Shown here: positions 1-11,010 of the stretch, one piece after another
Layout of the letters: the number at the start of each line of letters is the position of its first letter
How positions within the stretch are numbered: the stretch's first letter is position 1
Origin: Ophiura sarsii
Lineage: Eukaryota; Echinodermata; Ophiuroidea; Amphilepidida; Ophiuridae
NCBI GenBank assembly: GCA_035610835.1
Contig: CM069458.1
Coordinates: 35,210,718 to 35,274,717 of the forward strand
Length of the DNA: 64,000 nt
Direction of reading: 5' to 3'
Notes under the pieces: model-generated
Databases searched by the model: none
Seen by the model: only the letters and a program-made list of their open reading frames with translations
What the model was told of the DNA's origin: nothing
Made by a program: the position numbers and the translations under genes

Positions 1-1319
1 ATCGTGTTTCTATGCAAGTATGGAGGAAATACGCCGTTTTAGCTTACCTGGATTTTACACTGAACTATGATCAAACAGGATTTAATTTTCTACGTGTTCA
101 CACAGGTATGAATTATAAATTCAAAAACATTATTTCCATGTACATCTCGGGTGCATGTCTCGAACCATGTAAGCTCATATTTCTTTTCGCTGATACGCAC
201 ATTTCTGGATTGTCAGATGATTTTCTGATGAGAACATTGTTGTATTCGGACTTTAATATCCACCATGTCTTCAATATTTGCAAGGCGAAATTTGATTTAT
301 GTATTATCTAGTCCAAAAAATGGACTAAATCACCTTTTTCTAGTCTAGTTGTTTTAAAAATGTTTTAATGGTTTAAGAAATGACTCAATTTCTGTTGCTG
401 TCTATTGTCCTTTATTGATAAAACATTGTAATTACAAAAACAAAACAAACAAACATAAAATCCCTAATTATTTGTATACATCTGGCGCTGCATGCCTGCA
501 GTTGTGCGGCGCATACGATTCATGTCCGCAGCTCTTTTGACCAATTTCGGCCAGCTACTTTTATTTGTTGGTGCTGCGTTTAAATTCAGCGCAGTGCTAA
601 GCGAGGAACTTGTTTTATTTTTATTTTCACCTTTTTTTTAATAATATTCTTTTCACTAAAACAAACTCATTTTTTTCGCTGAGAATCACGTCATTGCTAT
701 GTTTTTTGAAATATGTGTGAATACTATGTGGATATACATGTACATTACACTTTTGGTTACGCATTGTATGAATATATTTGATCTTAAAAATACTAATTTA
801 TGTACCAAGAAATATGTGGCCAATATTCGCGGTGTAATACTGTATATTGTTCTGTTTTACAACTTTCATTGTATGAATACTTCTACACATTATAACACTC
901 AAGAGGATTATCACTTTATGAATATCATGTATGCTTATCAATCCGAACAGGTGCTTCGTATTTTGCATTGTTTAATATGGCTGCACGCCCCTCGATATGC
1001 TAGTTATTCTGGCTCATGGATTAATTGGTGCTATTTCTTTCATATGGAAATGTTCTGTACCGACGGACAGGTGGGCAGAAAGTATCACAGAATCAAGGCA
1101 TTTATTGTCACAATAGAAACTATTATAGCAATGAATGTAACAGGTTGAAGATTTACACATTTCCTTTGTGTAAGGGTAATAACTGCATTCCAGGTAGTCC
1201 TATGACAACAAATTATCTTTGCTTTCAGACCATGTACTATAGTGAGTGCGCACGTGGGTTAGCCTACCTGATTAACATAAGTTGGGATATGTGGTTTTGT
1301 AAACAAACCTTAGGGTGCA
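1..1319. other. No recognised gene
   Basis: AT-rich sequence with short open frames (longest 699-1148) that are rich in Cys, Tyr and His and match no family I recognise. There is no repeat structure apart from short A/C-rich runs near 435-455. I see nothing functional here. Confidence 0.5.
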
Positions 1320-2520
1320 ATGGATAACAGTTCTGATATTAAAATTGTGACAATGAATTGCCGTGGTCTTGCAGATAAGAAAAAAAGATTTGATGTTTTA
1401 AATTATTTATATGAAAAAAATGGTATGATTTATTGTTTGCAAGATACCCATTTTTGATAATGATTTTAAAAGTCATCTGGACAAGGAATGGAGTGGGGAA
1501 TATTATTGTAGTTATCTTAGTAGTAGCAATTGTGTTCAATAAGAATTTCGATTACATTATTCATGATGTAAAAATTGACCCAAAAGGGAATTTTATTGTA
1601 ATTGATTTAAGCTTTAATGATAAGATATTTACTCTCTGTTCTTTGTATGGCCCAAATAAGGACACTCCAGACTTTTTCATAATATCAAAAAGGTCATAAA
1701 TGATTTTCAAAATACAAACTGTATTATTTGTGGGGACTGGAATTTAGTTATTCACCCTGGTTTAGATACAGAAAATTACGTTAACGTTAACAAACCCTAA
1801 AGCAAGAAAGGTGGCTTTAGAGTTAATTGATGACTTGAATTTAGTTGATCCCTGGAGATGTTATAATCCAAATGTCAAGCGATTTACTTGGCGACAACCC
1901 AATCCTTTGAAACAGAGCCGTTTAGATGTTTTCTTAATTTCAGAGGAACTTATGAACTTTGTTGAAAATACAGATATTTTGCCAGGCTATAGATCAGATC
2001 ACTCTTTGGTTTTAATGGACTTTGGGTTTAATGATTTGGTTAAAGGAAAAGGTTATTGGAAGTTTAATAATGCTTTGTTAAAAGATATGGAATATGTCAG
2101 TTTAGTTAAACAAACAATTAATAATGTAATTAAACAATATGCCGCCACTCCTTATAATCCTGAAAACATTGGAAATATTCATCCCAAAGAAATTAATTTT
2201 GTCATTGATGACCAGATCCTATTTGATATGCTTTTACTTGAGATACGGGGTAAAACAATTTCCTATTCTTCATTCAAGAAGAGAGAGAGTTGCGAGAAAG
2301 AGCGTACGTTAATCAATGAGATCGAGAATCTTGAAAAGCAGCACCCCATCCCCTATGGCATGTATGGTAATATATTGGATGTTATAACTAACAAGAATGA
2401 CGAGCTCAAAGAGCTGAGGAGTAAAAAAATGGCAGGAGCCATGCTAAGGTCACGTGTGAAATGGCTTGAAACTGGTGAAAAACCCTCTTCTTATATTTAT
2501 TTTTACAAACATAAATGTTA
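1320..2520 (+). pseudogene. L1/Tx1-type LINE endonuclease fragment, broken
   Basis: An ATG at 1320 opens a 45-codon frame beginning MDNSSDIKIVTMNCRG and ending at a stop after CLQDTHF (1455-1457). This is the start of an apurinic-type endonuclease of L1/Tx1-like LINEs. Similarity continues in shifted frames: SLYGPNKDTPDFF near 1640-1675, CGDWNLVIHPGLDT near 1731-1770, then an open frame from 1811 to 2518 with RLDVFLIS and GYRSDHSLVLMDF, the C-terminal endonuclease motif with the catalytic SDH. The frame ends at WLETGEKPSSY, just where the family linker to the reverse transcriptase would begin, and no RT domain follows. The copy is truncated and has at least two frame breaks, so it is dead. 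I assign the clade from motif style only. Confidence 0.8.
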
Positions 2521-3690
2521 AAAAAAAGGATGCGAAGGTTTGTTTTCTAATGTAAAGCGCCCTTTACGATATGTGATTTTTAAAACCCGATATCTCAAAA
2601 CGTCGAAAAGCGCATACTTGCGATACTTGTGCGGCTCTAACTCAAAAACGAAATGTTGGATTGTATAATATTTGGTATACATATTAATCCCATGAAGGGC
2701 TACAGCATCGTGAGTCATGAATTTTGAAATTCTTTTCCAAATTTTAATTTTCATTCCAAATTACCTGATAAGAGCAAATTTTTAAGTCAATTTTGAAAGT
2801 TTGCGATATGGACTATGTTATGGTATATAACACTTATGGGTCAAGTTTTGGGAAAATTGTTAAAATTGACATCCTATATACGTGCTTTTGACCCCATACC
2901 CGCCCCCTTAAGCGTGAAGCTGGCATTGAACATTTCTGGATTATTTTACGTCACTGCATGCATATGTATATGAACTTATGCCAGCAAATCAAGGTGATGA
3001 CATGGTTCGCACGTACCTGCATCTATGTATGAGTTGGTTGTTTTGAGCCCCATTGATGCACAAGATTCCACGCCAGTAAATAATTTCAGTCCTTGTAGAG
3101 ACGACAATCAAAACCTTTTTTTTAGCTTTCATCCTGTGGCCCATTGATTATAGAATTAATCAGAAATGGTACTTATTGCTCCCAAATGATTAAAGTTGTA
3201 GTTTAATCCTGATTTTAGGACTAATACCTAATACCACAGTGGAAAAAGACATATTTTCAATGCATTTTGTAGGTTTTTTGGATGTATTTTGATTGTAAAT
3301 GATCTGGCAACATTTCTCAACTTTTTCTGATAAATGAGGGCGCTACACCAATTGTCCAACTTTGGGGTCTTATTTCTCAGAACTTTCGGGGATATCATAT
3401 ATATTTGTTTTGATTAAATGATCAAATATATCATGAAATTTAAGGAAAATTTCAAATTGAAAATTCCAGTCGCTTTATAAGCGAGAAAATGGGCTTTTTG
3501 TAACTACCATTTTACATGTAAACGCATAGGGAAACCATTTGGTGGTGTGAATTCACAACCGTAACATGTAAATACCGCTCGGCATTATAATGCTTGAGCA
3601 CAAGGTCATGATTGACTTTAATATTTCTTGTCTCGTTACACGACATCTAATGCAACAAGTAGGATCGAAATCGGAACGTTTTAATATACC
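2521..3690. other. Unrecognised AT-rich sequence
   Basis: No convincing coding frame. It follows directly on the LINE fragment and may hold other decayed repeats, but I could not pair it with anything else in the window. Confidence 0.4.
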
Positions 3691-3993
3691 ATAGGCGTGC
3701 GCAGGATTTTTTTTACCCGGGGGGCTTAAACATAAATGTCATTGGTTCGCACCGCTATCCGCGGTAACGCGGACAGGGGGTAGTCTGAGGGGGGATGTGT
3801 CCCCCTTGGAATTGGATTTTGGTGCGATTTGGTGTGTAATTTTGACCAATATTGTATTGAAAAGCCTTAACTTCATTTCCAATCAATATTGGCTTATTAT
3901 CAATATCATTCAAAAAAAAAAAAATCCCTTCAATTTTGCAAAAGCAAGAAACACGGCGTAAGGGTTTGAAATTGCGAATAAATCAAAAGGATT

Positions 3994-5445
3994 TGCGCGT
4001 AGCGTGAAAATATTGGCTATTGTAAAACGAAAGGTTTAACAAACCGTTCCTGAAGCCATGTTGTTGTTAAGCTTGACTGATACTTAAACAGTGAAACTAA
4101 TTTGCGCGTAGCGCGCCAAAAATGTCTTTTTTTAAGACTAAAAAGGTCCAGAAAACGTTTCTGAAGCCATCTTGTTCCAATTGAATAACAAAGTAGTATA
4201 CAAATAATTGGCGCGAAGCGCGCAAAAATTTGCTATTGTAAAAATAAAGGTTTAGAAAAACGTTCTTGAAGGCATTATTCTTGAATAATAAATAAACAGT
4301 TAAACTAATGCGCGCTACGCGCCAAAAATATCTATTTTAACACTAAAAAGGTTCGAAAACGTTTATGAAGCCATCTTGTTGAAATTGAATAACACAAAAT
4401 AAAAAATAATTCCCGCGGAGCACGTTAGAAAAACTTTCTTGAAGCCATCTTGTTCAGCTTGAATAATAAATAAACAGTGAAACGAATGCGAGCGTAGCGC
4501 GCCATAAATGTGTATTTTAACACTAAAAACAGTTCAGAAAACGTTTATGAAGCCATCTTTTTGAAATTGAATAACAAAAAAATAAAAATAATTCCCGCGG
4601 AGCCCGAACAAATTGGCTATTGTAAAAATACAGATTTAGAAAAACGTTCCTGAAGTTATCATGTTGAGTTTGAATAATAAATAATCGGTGAAACTAATAC
4701 GCGCGTAGCGCGCAAACAAATTGTCTATTTTAACAGTCAAAAGACCCAGAAAACGTTTCTTAAGCCATCTGGTTCAAATAGAATAACAAAATATTTTAAA
4801 AAAATGGCTATTGTAAAAAGGTTAAAAAAAACCGTTCCTGAAACCATCTTAAGCTTAAATAATAAAGCATTCCAACTAATTCGCGCGTAGCGCGCAAAAA
4901 AAATGTTATTTTTACATTGAAATGGTCGTGAAAACGTTCCTCGAGTGAAGCAATCTTGTTTAAGCTTGAATAATAAAACATTGAAAATAATTTGTGCAAT
5001 AACTGGTTATTTTAACACTTAAATGGTCCTGAAAAACGTTCATGAAGCCATTTTGTTTAAGCTTGAATAATAAAAAATGAAACCAATTCGCTCGAAACGC
5101 GCAAAAATGTCTAGTTTACTAACTAAAATGGTCCAGAAAACCTACCTGAAACATGTTATTATAAAGCTTGAATAAACAAAATAAAAAATGGCTATTTTTG
5201 ACACTAAAAAGCTCAAGAAAAACGTTCCTGAGCGTATAAACTGTCAGTTTTTTAAACTAAAATGGTCCAGAAAAACGTTCCTTAAGCCATTTTTGTGTAA
5301 CTTGAATACAGAAACATTGATTCTATAAATACGCGCGGAACGCGCAAACATTTCTAGTTTTTTCACTAAAATGGTCCAGAAAACGTTCCTGAAACCATGT
5401 TGTTAAGCTTTAATAGTTAATCATAGAAACTAATTCGCGCAAAAA
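3994..5445. repeat. Degenerate ~105-bp tandem satellite with GCGCG-TAGCGCGC boxes
   Basis: A GC-rich dyad box (consensus GCGCGTAGCGCGC) recurs near 3994, 4102, 4210, 4312, 4412, 4488, 4594, 4700, 4881, 5089 and 5331, mostly about 100-108 bp apart. Between boxes each unit carries a conserved order: CTATTNTAA, a short A-rich run, AGAAAACGTTCCTGAAGCC, then TTGAATAATAAA. Over 4020-4800 two subtypes alternate, one with GGCTATTGTAAAAAT and GCTTGAATAATAAA, the other with TCTATTTTAACACTAAAA and AATTGAATAACAAA. That gives a dimer of about 210 bp. Units further right have lost the box or are truncated. Confidence 0.8.
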
Positions 5446-5539
5446 TTCTCCTTGCTATCAATATTTACTTTCGTTATAAAACACTCACATGGTTCAGAGA
5501 CGTAGAGATAAAGTGAGAGACACTAATAAAAGCTCACCG

Positions 5540-5681
5540 CCTCTCCTTTTCCCTCCTACTCCCATCCTCCTCCCCTCCCTTCCCCTTCCCTCCCCTCCTC
5601 CCCTCCCCTTCACCCCCCTCCCTTTGCTCCCCTCTTTTTTACCCTCTGGGGACCCGGGCCGGGGGGCTTGAGCCCCCAAAG

Positions 5682-5718
<37 letters not shown>
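5540..5718. repeat. Polypyrimidine tract running into a poly-C run
   Basis: About 100 bp of almost pure CT (5540-5640), a short mixed stretch, then about 38 consecutive C residues (about 5681-5718). The open frames here (Pro/Leu/Ser on one strand, Gly/Arg on the other) are composition artefacts. Run length is likely to be unreliable in the assembly. Confidence 0.85.
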
Positions 5719-5828
5719 TGGGCACGCGCCTGTTATACCGTGTGCAATAAGTATTGTCGCCCCCTAACACAAACTTTGCTAAATCATGATATAACTCAGC
5801 AGTAGATTGATCAAACTCCCCATGGTGG

Positions 5829-6062
5829 TCAATACGTCCGACACACGGGTTTTCCAATATTAAAGAAACCCTGGCAGGCATTATCCATCGTTAACGATGT
5901 ACAAGGAAGGCCAGCCAGGGGCTTCTTTTGAAATATTTCCCCATGTATATTTTGCACCCTGTAACAATAGTCTATTGTTGTGCAATATGGAGGCTCAAAT
6001 ACTTGTTCCTTTAAAATTGACCATAGTTTCTCAATGGGATTAAGTCGGGAGACTGTCCGCAA
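5829..6062 (-). pseudogene. Tc1/mariner transposase C-terminal remnant
   Basis: The - strand reads RLNPIEKLWSILKEQVF near 6045-5995. This is the conserved DLNPIEN-LW motif that carries the last catalytic acid of Tc1/mariner DDE transposases. The residues before it are frame-shifted: the next frame reads DSLP just upstream, as expected for the PDLNPIE context after a one-base slip. The rest of the frame is weakly similar or not recognisable, and no N-terminal part or terminal repeats are visible. A dead fragment. Confidence 0.6.
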
Positions 6063-6227
6063 TTTGTATAGGTCTTTGAAGGTTTGCGGTCTTTGAAGGT
6101 TTGCGGTCTTTAAATATATTCTTATTTATTGAAATCAATGTTTCTCTGTCTACAACGTCAGTGCTTTATTAAATACGAATATACATTCTTTGCGCACAGT
6201 TATTAGAATAGATTTAAGTATACTTAC

Positions 6228-6554
6228 ATACAATACCCGAAGATAGTAGACCGATGATGCGTTAGATACAAGTTGACCGTAGTCAACCTGTTCACCGTCG
6301 TTCAATGTACACATTGCTGAACTCTTCACATAATTAAACGAAGTGCATTGATGATCCTTGGCGCAAACCAAGGAGCAGCTAGTTGGGCTTTTCCCCACCA
6401 AATTCTTATAAGATCTGTTTCGCAATTCTTTCCCGTGATGTATTGAAAAGAGTGGTCCGTGTTTGATAAAACACGCTGGAAATTCATTAGACCACAACAG
6501 TATCAGCAGCATCTCAAACAACAACTTGACCATGATGATGTTCACCAGTGGCAA
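6228..6554 (-). CDS. First exon of a secreted PAN/apple-domain protein
   Basis: The frame starts at an ATG at 6554; a second ATG at 6533 begins MVKLLFEMLLILLWS. From either start it has a hydrophobic signal peptide followed by one PAN/apple domain: SCSLVCAKDHQCTSFNY and then SAMCTLND, the typical Cys-x4-Cys-x5-Cys core, ending in VYYLRVLY. PAN domains bind proteins or sugars outside the cell. The exon ends at a strong donor, TAT|GTAAGT (exon edge 6228), in phase 0. The next exons would lie at lower coordinates, but I find none down to position 1, so the rest is off the window or lost. Phase 0 is what the linker exon at 61492-61450 needs, so this may be the 5' end of a paralog of that gene. 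Which ATG is used is not certain. The upstream sequence is tandemly duplicated. Confidence 0.7.
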
Positions 6555-7235
6555 CAGACTTTATTTCAGGCTGACACAAATATAACACCTTCGCCTTCTG
6601 AGCTGATGTTATAACTGAACAAAAACATTACTTTTGTATATACGTTGACATCGGTTCAGCCACGCAAATATTATTTGAGTTCCAAATTACTCTTTCCTAG
6701 ACGTTGATACCTTTAACGACATTAACATGATTAAGTTGTACTTAGTCACGCTTTATGCTTATATGAACACAATCTAATTGATATTCGTATCTCTGAGGGA
6801 GATCGAGTATGAAAAATAATTCGAGGCGTAAATGTTTACCGGTGAACAGTATCAGCATCATCTTTAACTACAACTTAACCATGATGATGTTCATCAGTGG
6901 CAAAAGACTTTATTTCAGCCTGACAATAATGTAACACCTTTGCCTTCTGAGCTGATGTCTTAGCTGAACTAAATCATTACTTTTGTGTATACGTTTACTT
7001 CGGTTAGCCACACAAATATTATTTAAGTGCTGATACTCTTACATGAAGCTGATACCATTAATGATATTTATATTAAGTTATACTTAGTCACGCTTTAAGC
7101 CTATATTGGAATTAGCTTGAAAGTCATTAGACTAATATACAGACCGATTGTTAACGGTTACCATAAAAACAATTTAATTTATATTCGTATCTCTGAGGGA
7201 AGGTCGAGTATTAAAAACAATTCGAGGCGTAAAGT
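6495..7235. repeat. Tandem duplication of the PAN-gene 5' region
   Basis: 6495-6840 and 6849-7235 are diverged tandem copies with matching landmarks: CAGTATCAGCA, CCATGATGATGTTCA, ACTTTATTTCAG, CTTAGTCACGCTTTA and ATATTCGTATCTCTGAGGGA. The unit is about 350-385 bp and includes the first codons of the PAN exon, its 5' UTR and presumably its promoter. In the outer copy the - strand frame after ATGAACATCATCATGGTT soon hits a TAG, so only the inner copy encodes the signal peptide. Confidence 0.85.
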
Positions 7236-7394
7236 ACATTAACTTCCCTTGCATTCTTGCATTTTTCAATACTTAAAAAATGTTCAAAGAAAAACATCGA
7301 ATTCAAAACAGTGTTTGTCTTAACCCTAACCCCGGTTTAGGGTTTTTGACCGGGATCATGATTTTCGAGGAAAAAACGCCAACTAAATCTCCGG

Positions 7395-7475
7395 GAACCT
7401 GCCGGGATTCGATCCGGGGACTCTCCGTTTTTCAAGCCCCACGTCCAAACCACTAAGCCACGGCCCTTAGCTACA
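7395..7475 (-). repeat. tRNA-derived SINE head
   Basis: The - strand carries a good RNA polymerase III A box (TGGCTTAGTGG) and a B-box-like GATCGAATCCC about 45 bases later, in a tRNA-like fold with a CCCCG/CGGGG-type T arm. Stem pairing is imperfect and the sequence runs on into a tail, so this is a SINE or tRNA pseudogene rather than a working tRNA. Confidence 0.6.
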
Positions 7476-7559
7476 CATTCGCGCAGTATACTGCACTCAC
7501 TATATAGGCTCGGTTGACTACGTCATCGAAAACCGACGGCGCATGCGTTTGGAGAGGGG

Positions 7560-8298
7560 ACTCAGGGGGTTAGAGTTAAGACTTCCTACTTATCAAGCTC
7601 ATGATAGCTGCCCGATGGCGTCACTTGGGGTGTGAGTGTGTGGGTGTGTGTGTGGGGGGGGGGGGGGGTTGGGGGTACAGGGTAATTTTTACGGTGAACA
7701 CCAGTTCGTTTTGAAGGTAATGACAACATAGTGAAGCTGGGCTCTCTGTTCCACCGAATGACGTCGCATCCTAAAAATAAATAAATATATTTACACGAAT
7801 CTGGCCATCATTAAGGCACATTTTTTGTTTTATAACGGGCTTTTATATGACTACCTCTCCCGCTAGGGAGTAGGGCCTACCAGAAAGAACACCTACAAAA
7901 TGAAACAACACATAAGTGTTGGCAAATTTATGACAAAACACATAGGAAAAGAACAATATTTAAAACATTTTTGTTTTAATTCAAAGTTTTCTTCAAATTA
8001 CAATTTAAAAAAACCCGCCCGCCCACGCCCCATGGCATATTTCAACTCCAAGGCCTAAACCTTAACCATCTCCAGTAGCCAACCCGTCACTCCCCCGCCC
8101 TGCCCTGTCCCGCCCCGCCCGCCCCCGCCCGTGGCATATCCGTTACGCAATTTAGCATCACATTTCTTCATTAACCCCCTGCCTCCCGAACCCCAGCTAC
8201 GCCACTGACCAAATTTGAATTATAACTCTATTGCAAGGGATTATTTGCGGTGGAATGATAACCAATCTGTGAGCTGTTATGAAGAGTCGCAATAGCCG
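7560..8298. other. No gene; GT/G run and C-rich stretch
   Basis: Contains a TGTGTG tract running into about 15 G residues near 7630-7670 and a CCCGCCC-rich stretch at 8010-8130. Nothing else is recognisable. Confidence 0.5.
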
Positions 8299-8398
8299 NN
8301 NNNNNNNNNNNNNNNNNNNNNNNNNNNNNNNNNNNNNNNNNNNNNNNNNNNNNNNNNNNNNNNNNNNNNNNNNNNNNNNNNNNNNNNNNNNNNNNNNN
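8299..8398. other. Assembly gap of 100 N
   Basis: Exactly 100 consecutive N, the usual placeholder for a gap of unknown size. The open frame that crosses it is meaningless. Confidence 0.99.
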
Positions 8399-8598
8399 AC
8401 TGTTTGAAATAGGTCTGGTGGTTTCAGTGACTAATTGTGCCATTGATGATTTTAAATGTTTTTAGGTCAAGTTAATGCCACTTTACATGTCATTCTTTAT
8501 TTAAAATCATGTTTAGGGGCTTCGTTTGAAGAAAAAAAAAGCTCTAGTTTATTGGAATGGGTACCCCAAATCACTCAAAGCTTTTGATATGTTTCACA

Positions 8599-8718
8599 TA
8601 CAGGGTGAGTAAAAAAAAAGTTTACAATACCGAAAGTTTACAATACCGAAAACAAACGAACACTATTTTCTAAAAAAATCGCTGAAGTCGAGTTAACTTT
8701 TTTTTGACTCACCCTGTA
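8599..8718. mobile_element. 120-bp MITE with TACAGGGTGAGT ends
   Basis: Starts TACAGGGTGAGTAAAAAAAA and ends with the inverted copy TTTTTTGACTCACCCTGTA. TA at both edges and the CAGGGTG termini fit Tc1/mariner-derived miniature elements. No coding content. Confidence 0.75.
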
Positions 8719-8725
8719 CCACTGA

Positions 8726-8990
8726 AAGCTAATATGCAGGACGCAGCGCATTTGTACTGTGTGAACGATAACCCTGTCATTCTTTGCCATCCAAGTGTCA
8801 CACAATATTTACTCGCCGCTTAACATGTGTTGAATGGGGCTAATAACAGCTTATCTTTGTTATTTGGTGGCAAATGTGATATATCTAGTCTGTTTGGTCA
8901 AAGTAATCTAAAGACACTTTATAGGATATAAACAAAGTGTATGACTTTCTTATCTTCAGCACTTTGTATCGTTATACAGACCGGGGAGGC
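8726..8990. repeat. Dispersed repeat, copy 1 (second copy near 58485-58870)
   Basis: Shares with 58670-58830 the landmarks GGCTTATCTTT-like, TTTGTGGCAAAT, ATCTAGTCT-TTTGGTCAAA and ATAAACAAAGTGTATGACTT in the same order. An old interspersed repeat of unknown class. Confidence 0.65.
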
Positions 8991-9021
8991 GGGTGAGTTT
9001 TAACCCCATCTTTGGTGGTGT

Positions 9022-9047
9022 GGGGGGGGGGGGGGGGGGGGGGGGGG
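9022..9047. repeat. Poly-G run
   Basis: About 26 consecutive G residues; the length is probably unreliable. Confidence 0.9.
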
Positions 9048-9259
9048 CAGGGATTTAATTTTAATGTCAACGGCACTAGTTGTTGAGTTTTGAATTGTGC
9101 ATGGTTATGTGTATTAATTTGCTTCATAGTCTACTGTGTTAGGGGTCGTCCATAATTTTCGCCATTTACAGTTACGTACAAAGCATACGTAACAGGGGGT
9201 TTCGAAATATACCCCAACCGTACATAACTTAAATGGCAATCTCGAGAGGCTGGATTTTT

Positions 9260-9350
9260 TCAGTGACGTAGCCAGAGGGGAGGGGCGAGAGGCAATCGCC
9301 CTGACAGTCGTGTTGGTTGAGATTGGCACTGTTGGTTCATTTGACAAAAA
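9260..9350. repeat. Dispersed repeat terminus shared with 44665-44757
   Basis: Both places read CAGTGNCGTNGCCAGAGGGG, a G-rich run, then GTCGTGT-GGTTGAGATTG and ACTGT-GGTTCATTTGAC. The start resembles the end of a DNA transposon. Only one terminus is visible at each locus. Confidence 0.6.
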
Positions 9351-9458
9351 AAAATCATGTATACGACAATATTGCTTCTGTGATTTTAAAACAATCCATG
9401 GCTCAAGTTCCTAGTGTTGTTTATCATTTTCTGTAGGCCTATTTAAAAGTATTTAATA

Positions 9459-9760
9459 CAGCGTGTCCCAAAAAACTGGGTCCAAAACTTTCAAAGCTTA
9501 TAACTTAGAATATGGGAAACATAGATGATTCATGTTTAGGAATATAAAAGTAAATATATCTGACATTATTTGGTGAAATTATAAATATAAGACTAATCGT
9601 ATGTAAGGTTTTAGAAATACAGAAGCTTTGCATACAGCGTGGCCAGAACCCGTTTTGCACATGAACCGTTCAAGCGTTGCATTTGCGTGTGCGCATCGTA
9701 CTGACGTCATCAAAGTTTTGCATTGATAACAATGACTTACTCAGGGAAATCTTCGTCATA
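9459..9760. repeat. Dispersed repeat, copy 1 (second copy near 63565-63840)
   Basis: Shared ordered landmarks with the right end of the window: a -TTATAACTTA- segment, AAAGTAAATAT followed by ATCTGAC, TTGGTGAAA, GCGTGG-CAGAACCC and GCGTTGCA. Begins with TACAGCGTGTCCCAAAAAA, a Tc1/mariner-like terminus. Confidence 0.6.
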
Positions 9761-9963
9761 AGGGGGGGATAAAAAGTGTAAATACCTTCTGAGACACTGC
9801 CATCTTTGAAGCAGTTCAAGAACCATTTCTTCGAAATTGGAAACCAGCTGTTAAGACAGTCATCTCATCAAAGGACTTGAACTTCAGATTTTTTCAAACA
9901 GCCAGTCGGGATCGGGCATGTAACTCACAAAAATACCTGCCCGACCAGTGTAACTCTAAAAAC

Positions 9964-10535
9964 AAGGATGATTATCATCCTTCTTGTGATTACAGAACAG
10001 GGATCTTAATTTCAATCTACCTTGGAGCTTTCAAACAAGGATGATTATCATCCTTCTTGTGATTACAGAACAGGGATCTTAATTTCAATCTACCTTGGAG
10101 CTATCAAACAAGGATGATTATCATCCTTCTTGTGGTTACAACACAGGGGTAATAATTTCAATCTACCTTGGAGCTATCAAACAAGGATGATTATCATCCT
10201 TCTTGTGGTTACAGAACAGGGATCATAATTTCCATCTTTCTTGGAACTATCAAACAAGGATGATTATCATCCTTCTTGTTGTTACAACACAGGGGTAATA
10301 ATTTCAATCCTTAGATTTACAAGACAAGGATGATTATCATCCGTGTGTCATCACAGAACAGGGATCATAATTTCCACCTTGAAACTATCAAAAAAGGATG
10401 ATTGTCATCCTTCTTGGAACTATAAAATATATAACTTCTTGACGCTGTTGAAATATGAAATAATATGATGATTAGCATCCTTCTTGGAACTATTAAACTT
10501 CCTAGCCATTTGAAAAGGGCATGATTGTCACCTTA
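9964..10535. repeat. 73-bp minisatellite with a palindromic core
   Basis: The 19-base near-palindrome AAGGATGATTATCATCCTT starts at 9964, 10037, 10110, 10183 and 10256, exactly 73 bp apart, then in decaying units at 10326, 10394 and about 10463. Each unit continues CTTGTG-TTAC, ACAGGG and AATTTCAATCTACCTTGGA. The first five units are nearly identical, which implies recent amplification. Confidence 0.9.
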
Positions 10536-10970
10536 TTTGGTAGTAGGGGCTTAAATACAATTATTCTTAAAATATCTGACTTGTTGCTAAAGAACAAGTT
10601 TGGATGTCGTACTTAGGAGTATTTATGTGCTATGAGGGTGATTTCATTATCTTGATGATGAATATAATTGTGTAATGCGAACAAAAAATGATACTTATTG
10701 ATATTATGTACTACTAGAATGATGATGAAAATAAAAGAATTTTGTATATAGCAAGTGAATGAAGTGTGTTAAACTTTCTTTATTTCTGTTTTGTGTCAAA
10801 AGAGAAGAACCTCAGTTTGGAATGCTAATATAATTATATCTTTCTGCCCCAAAACGGCTGGTAGTAGTAAAACATAAAATGAAACTTTAAGTGCAACAAA
10901 ATAACGTGTTTGCTAAGAAAAAAGGAAAACATCCTAAAAATGGACTATTTTCAGTCCATTTTGACGTGAG
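10536..10970. other. No recognised feature
   Basis: AT-rich sequence without coding frames or visible repeats. Confidence 0.4.
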
Positions 10971-11006
10971 ACATTGTTTCGAAACTTTTACATGCCAGGT
11001 AAGATA
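10971..11006 (+). pseudogene. Fragment of channel exon 5 end plus splice donor
   Basis: From CGAAAC through CATGCCAG|GTAAGATAC this matches the end of channel exon 5 at 38115-38142 with one mismatch in 28 bases, donor included. The exon sequence further upstream is lost after a short ACATTGT match. A truncated duplicate, interpreted together with the exon 6 copy at 14775-14831. Confidence 0.7.
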
Positions 11007-11010
11007 CACA

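Noticed and set aside
699..1148. 149-residue ORF
   Set aside because: No domain, no splice context and skewed composition; expected by chance in AT-rich DNA.
5489..5881. Pro-rich and Gly-rich ORFs
   Set aside because: Products of polypyrimidine and poly-C tracts.
8228..8443. 71-residue ORF across the N run
   Set aside because: Half of it is unknown sequence.
9964..10535. CRISPR-like regular palindromic repeats
   Set aside because: Whole 73-bp units are repeated, so there are no unique spacers, and the genome is eukaryotic.
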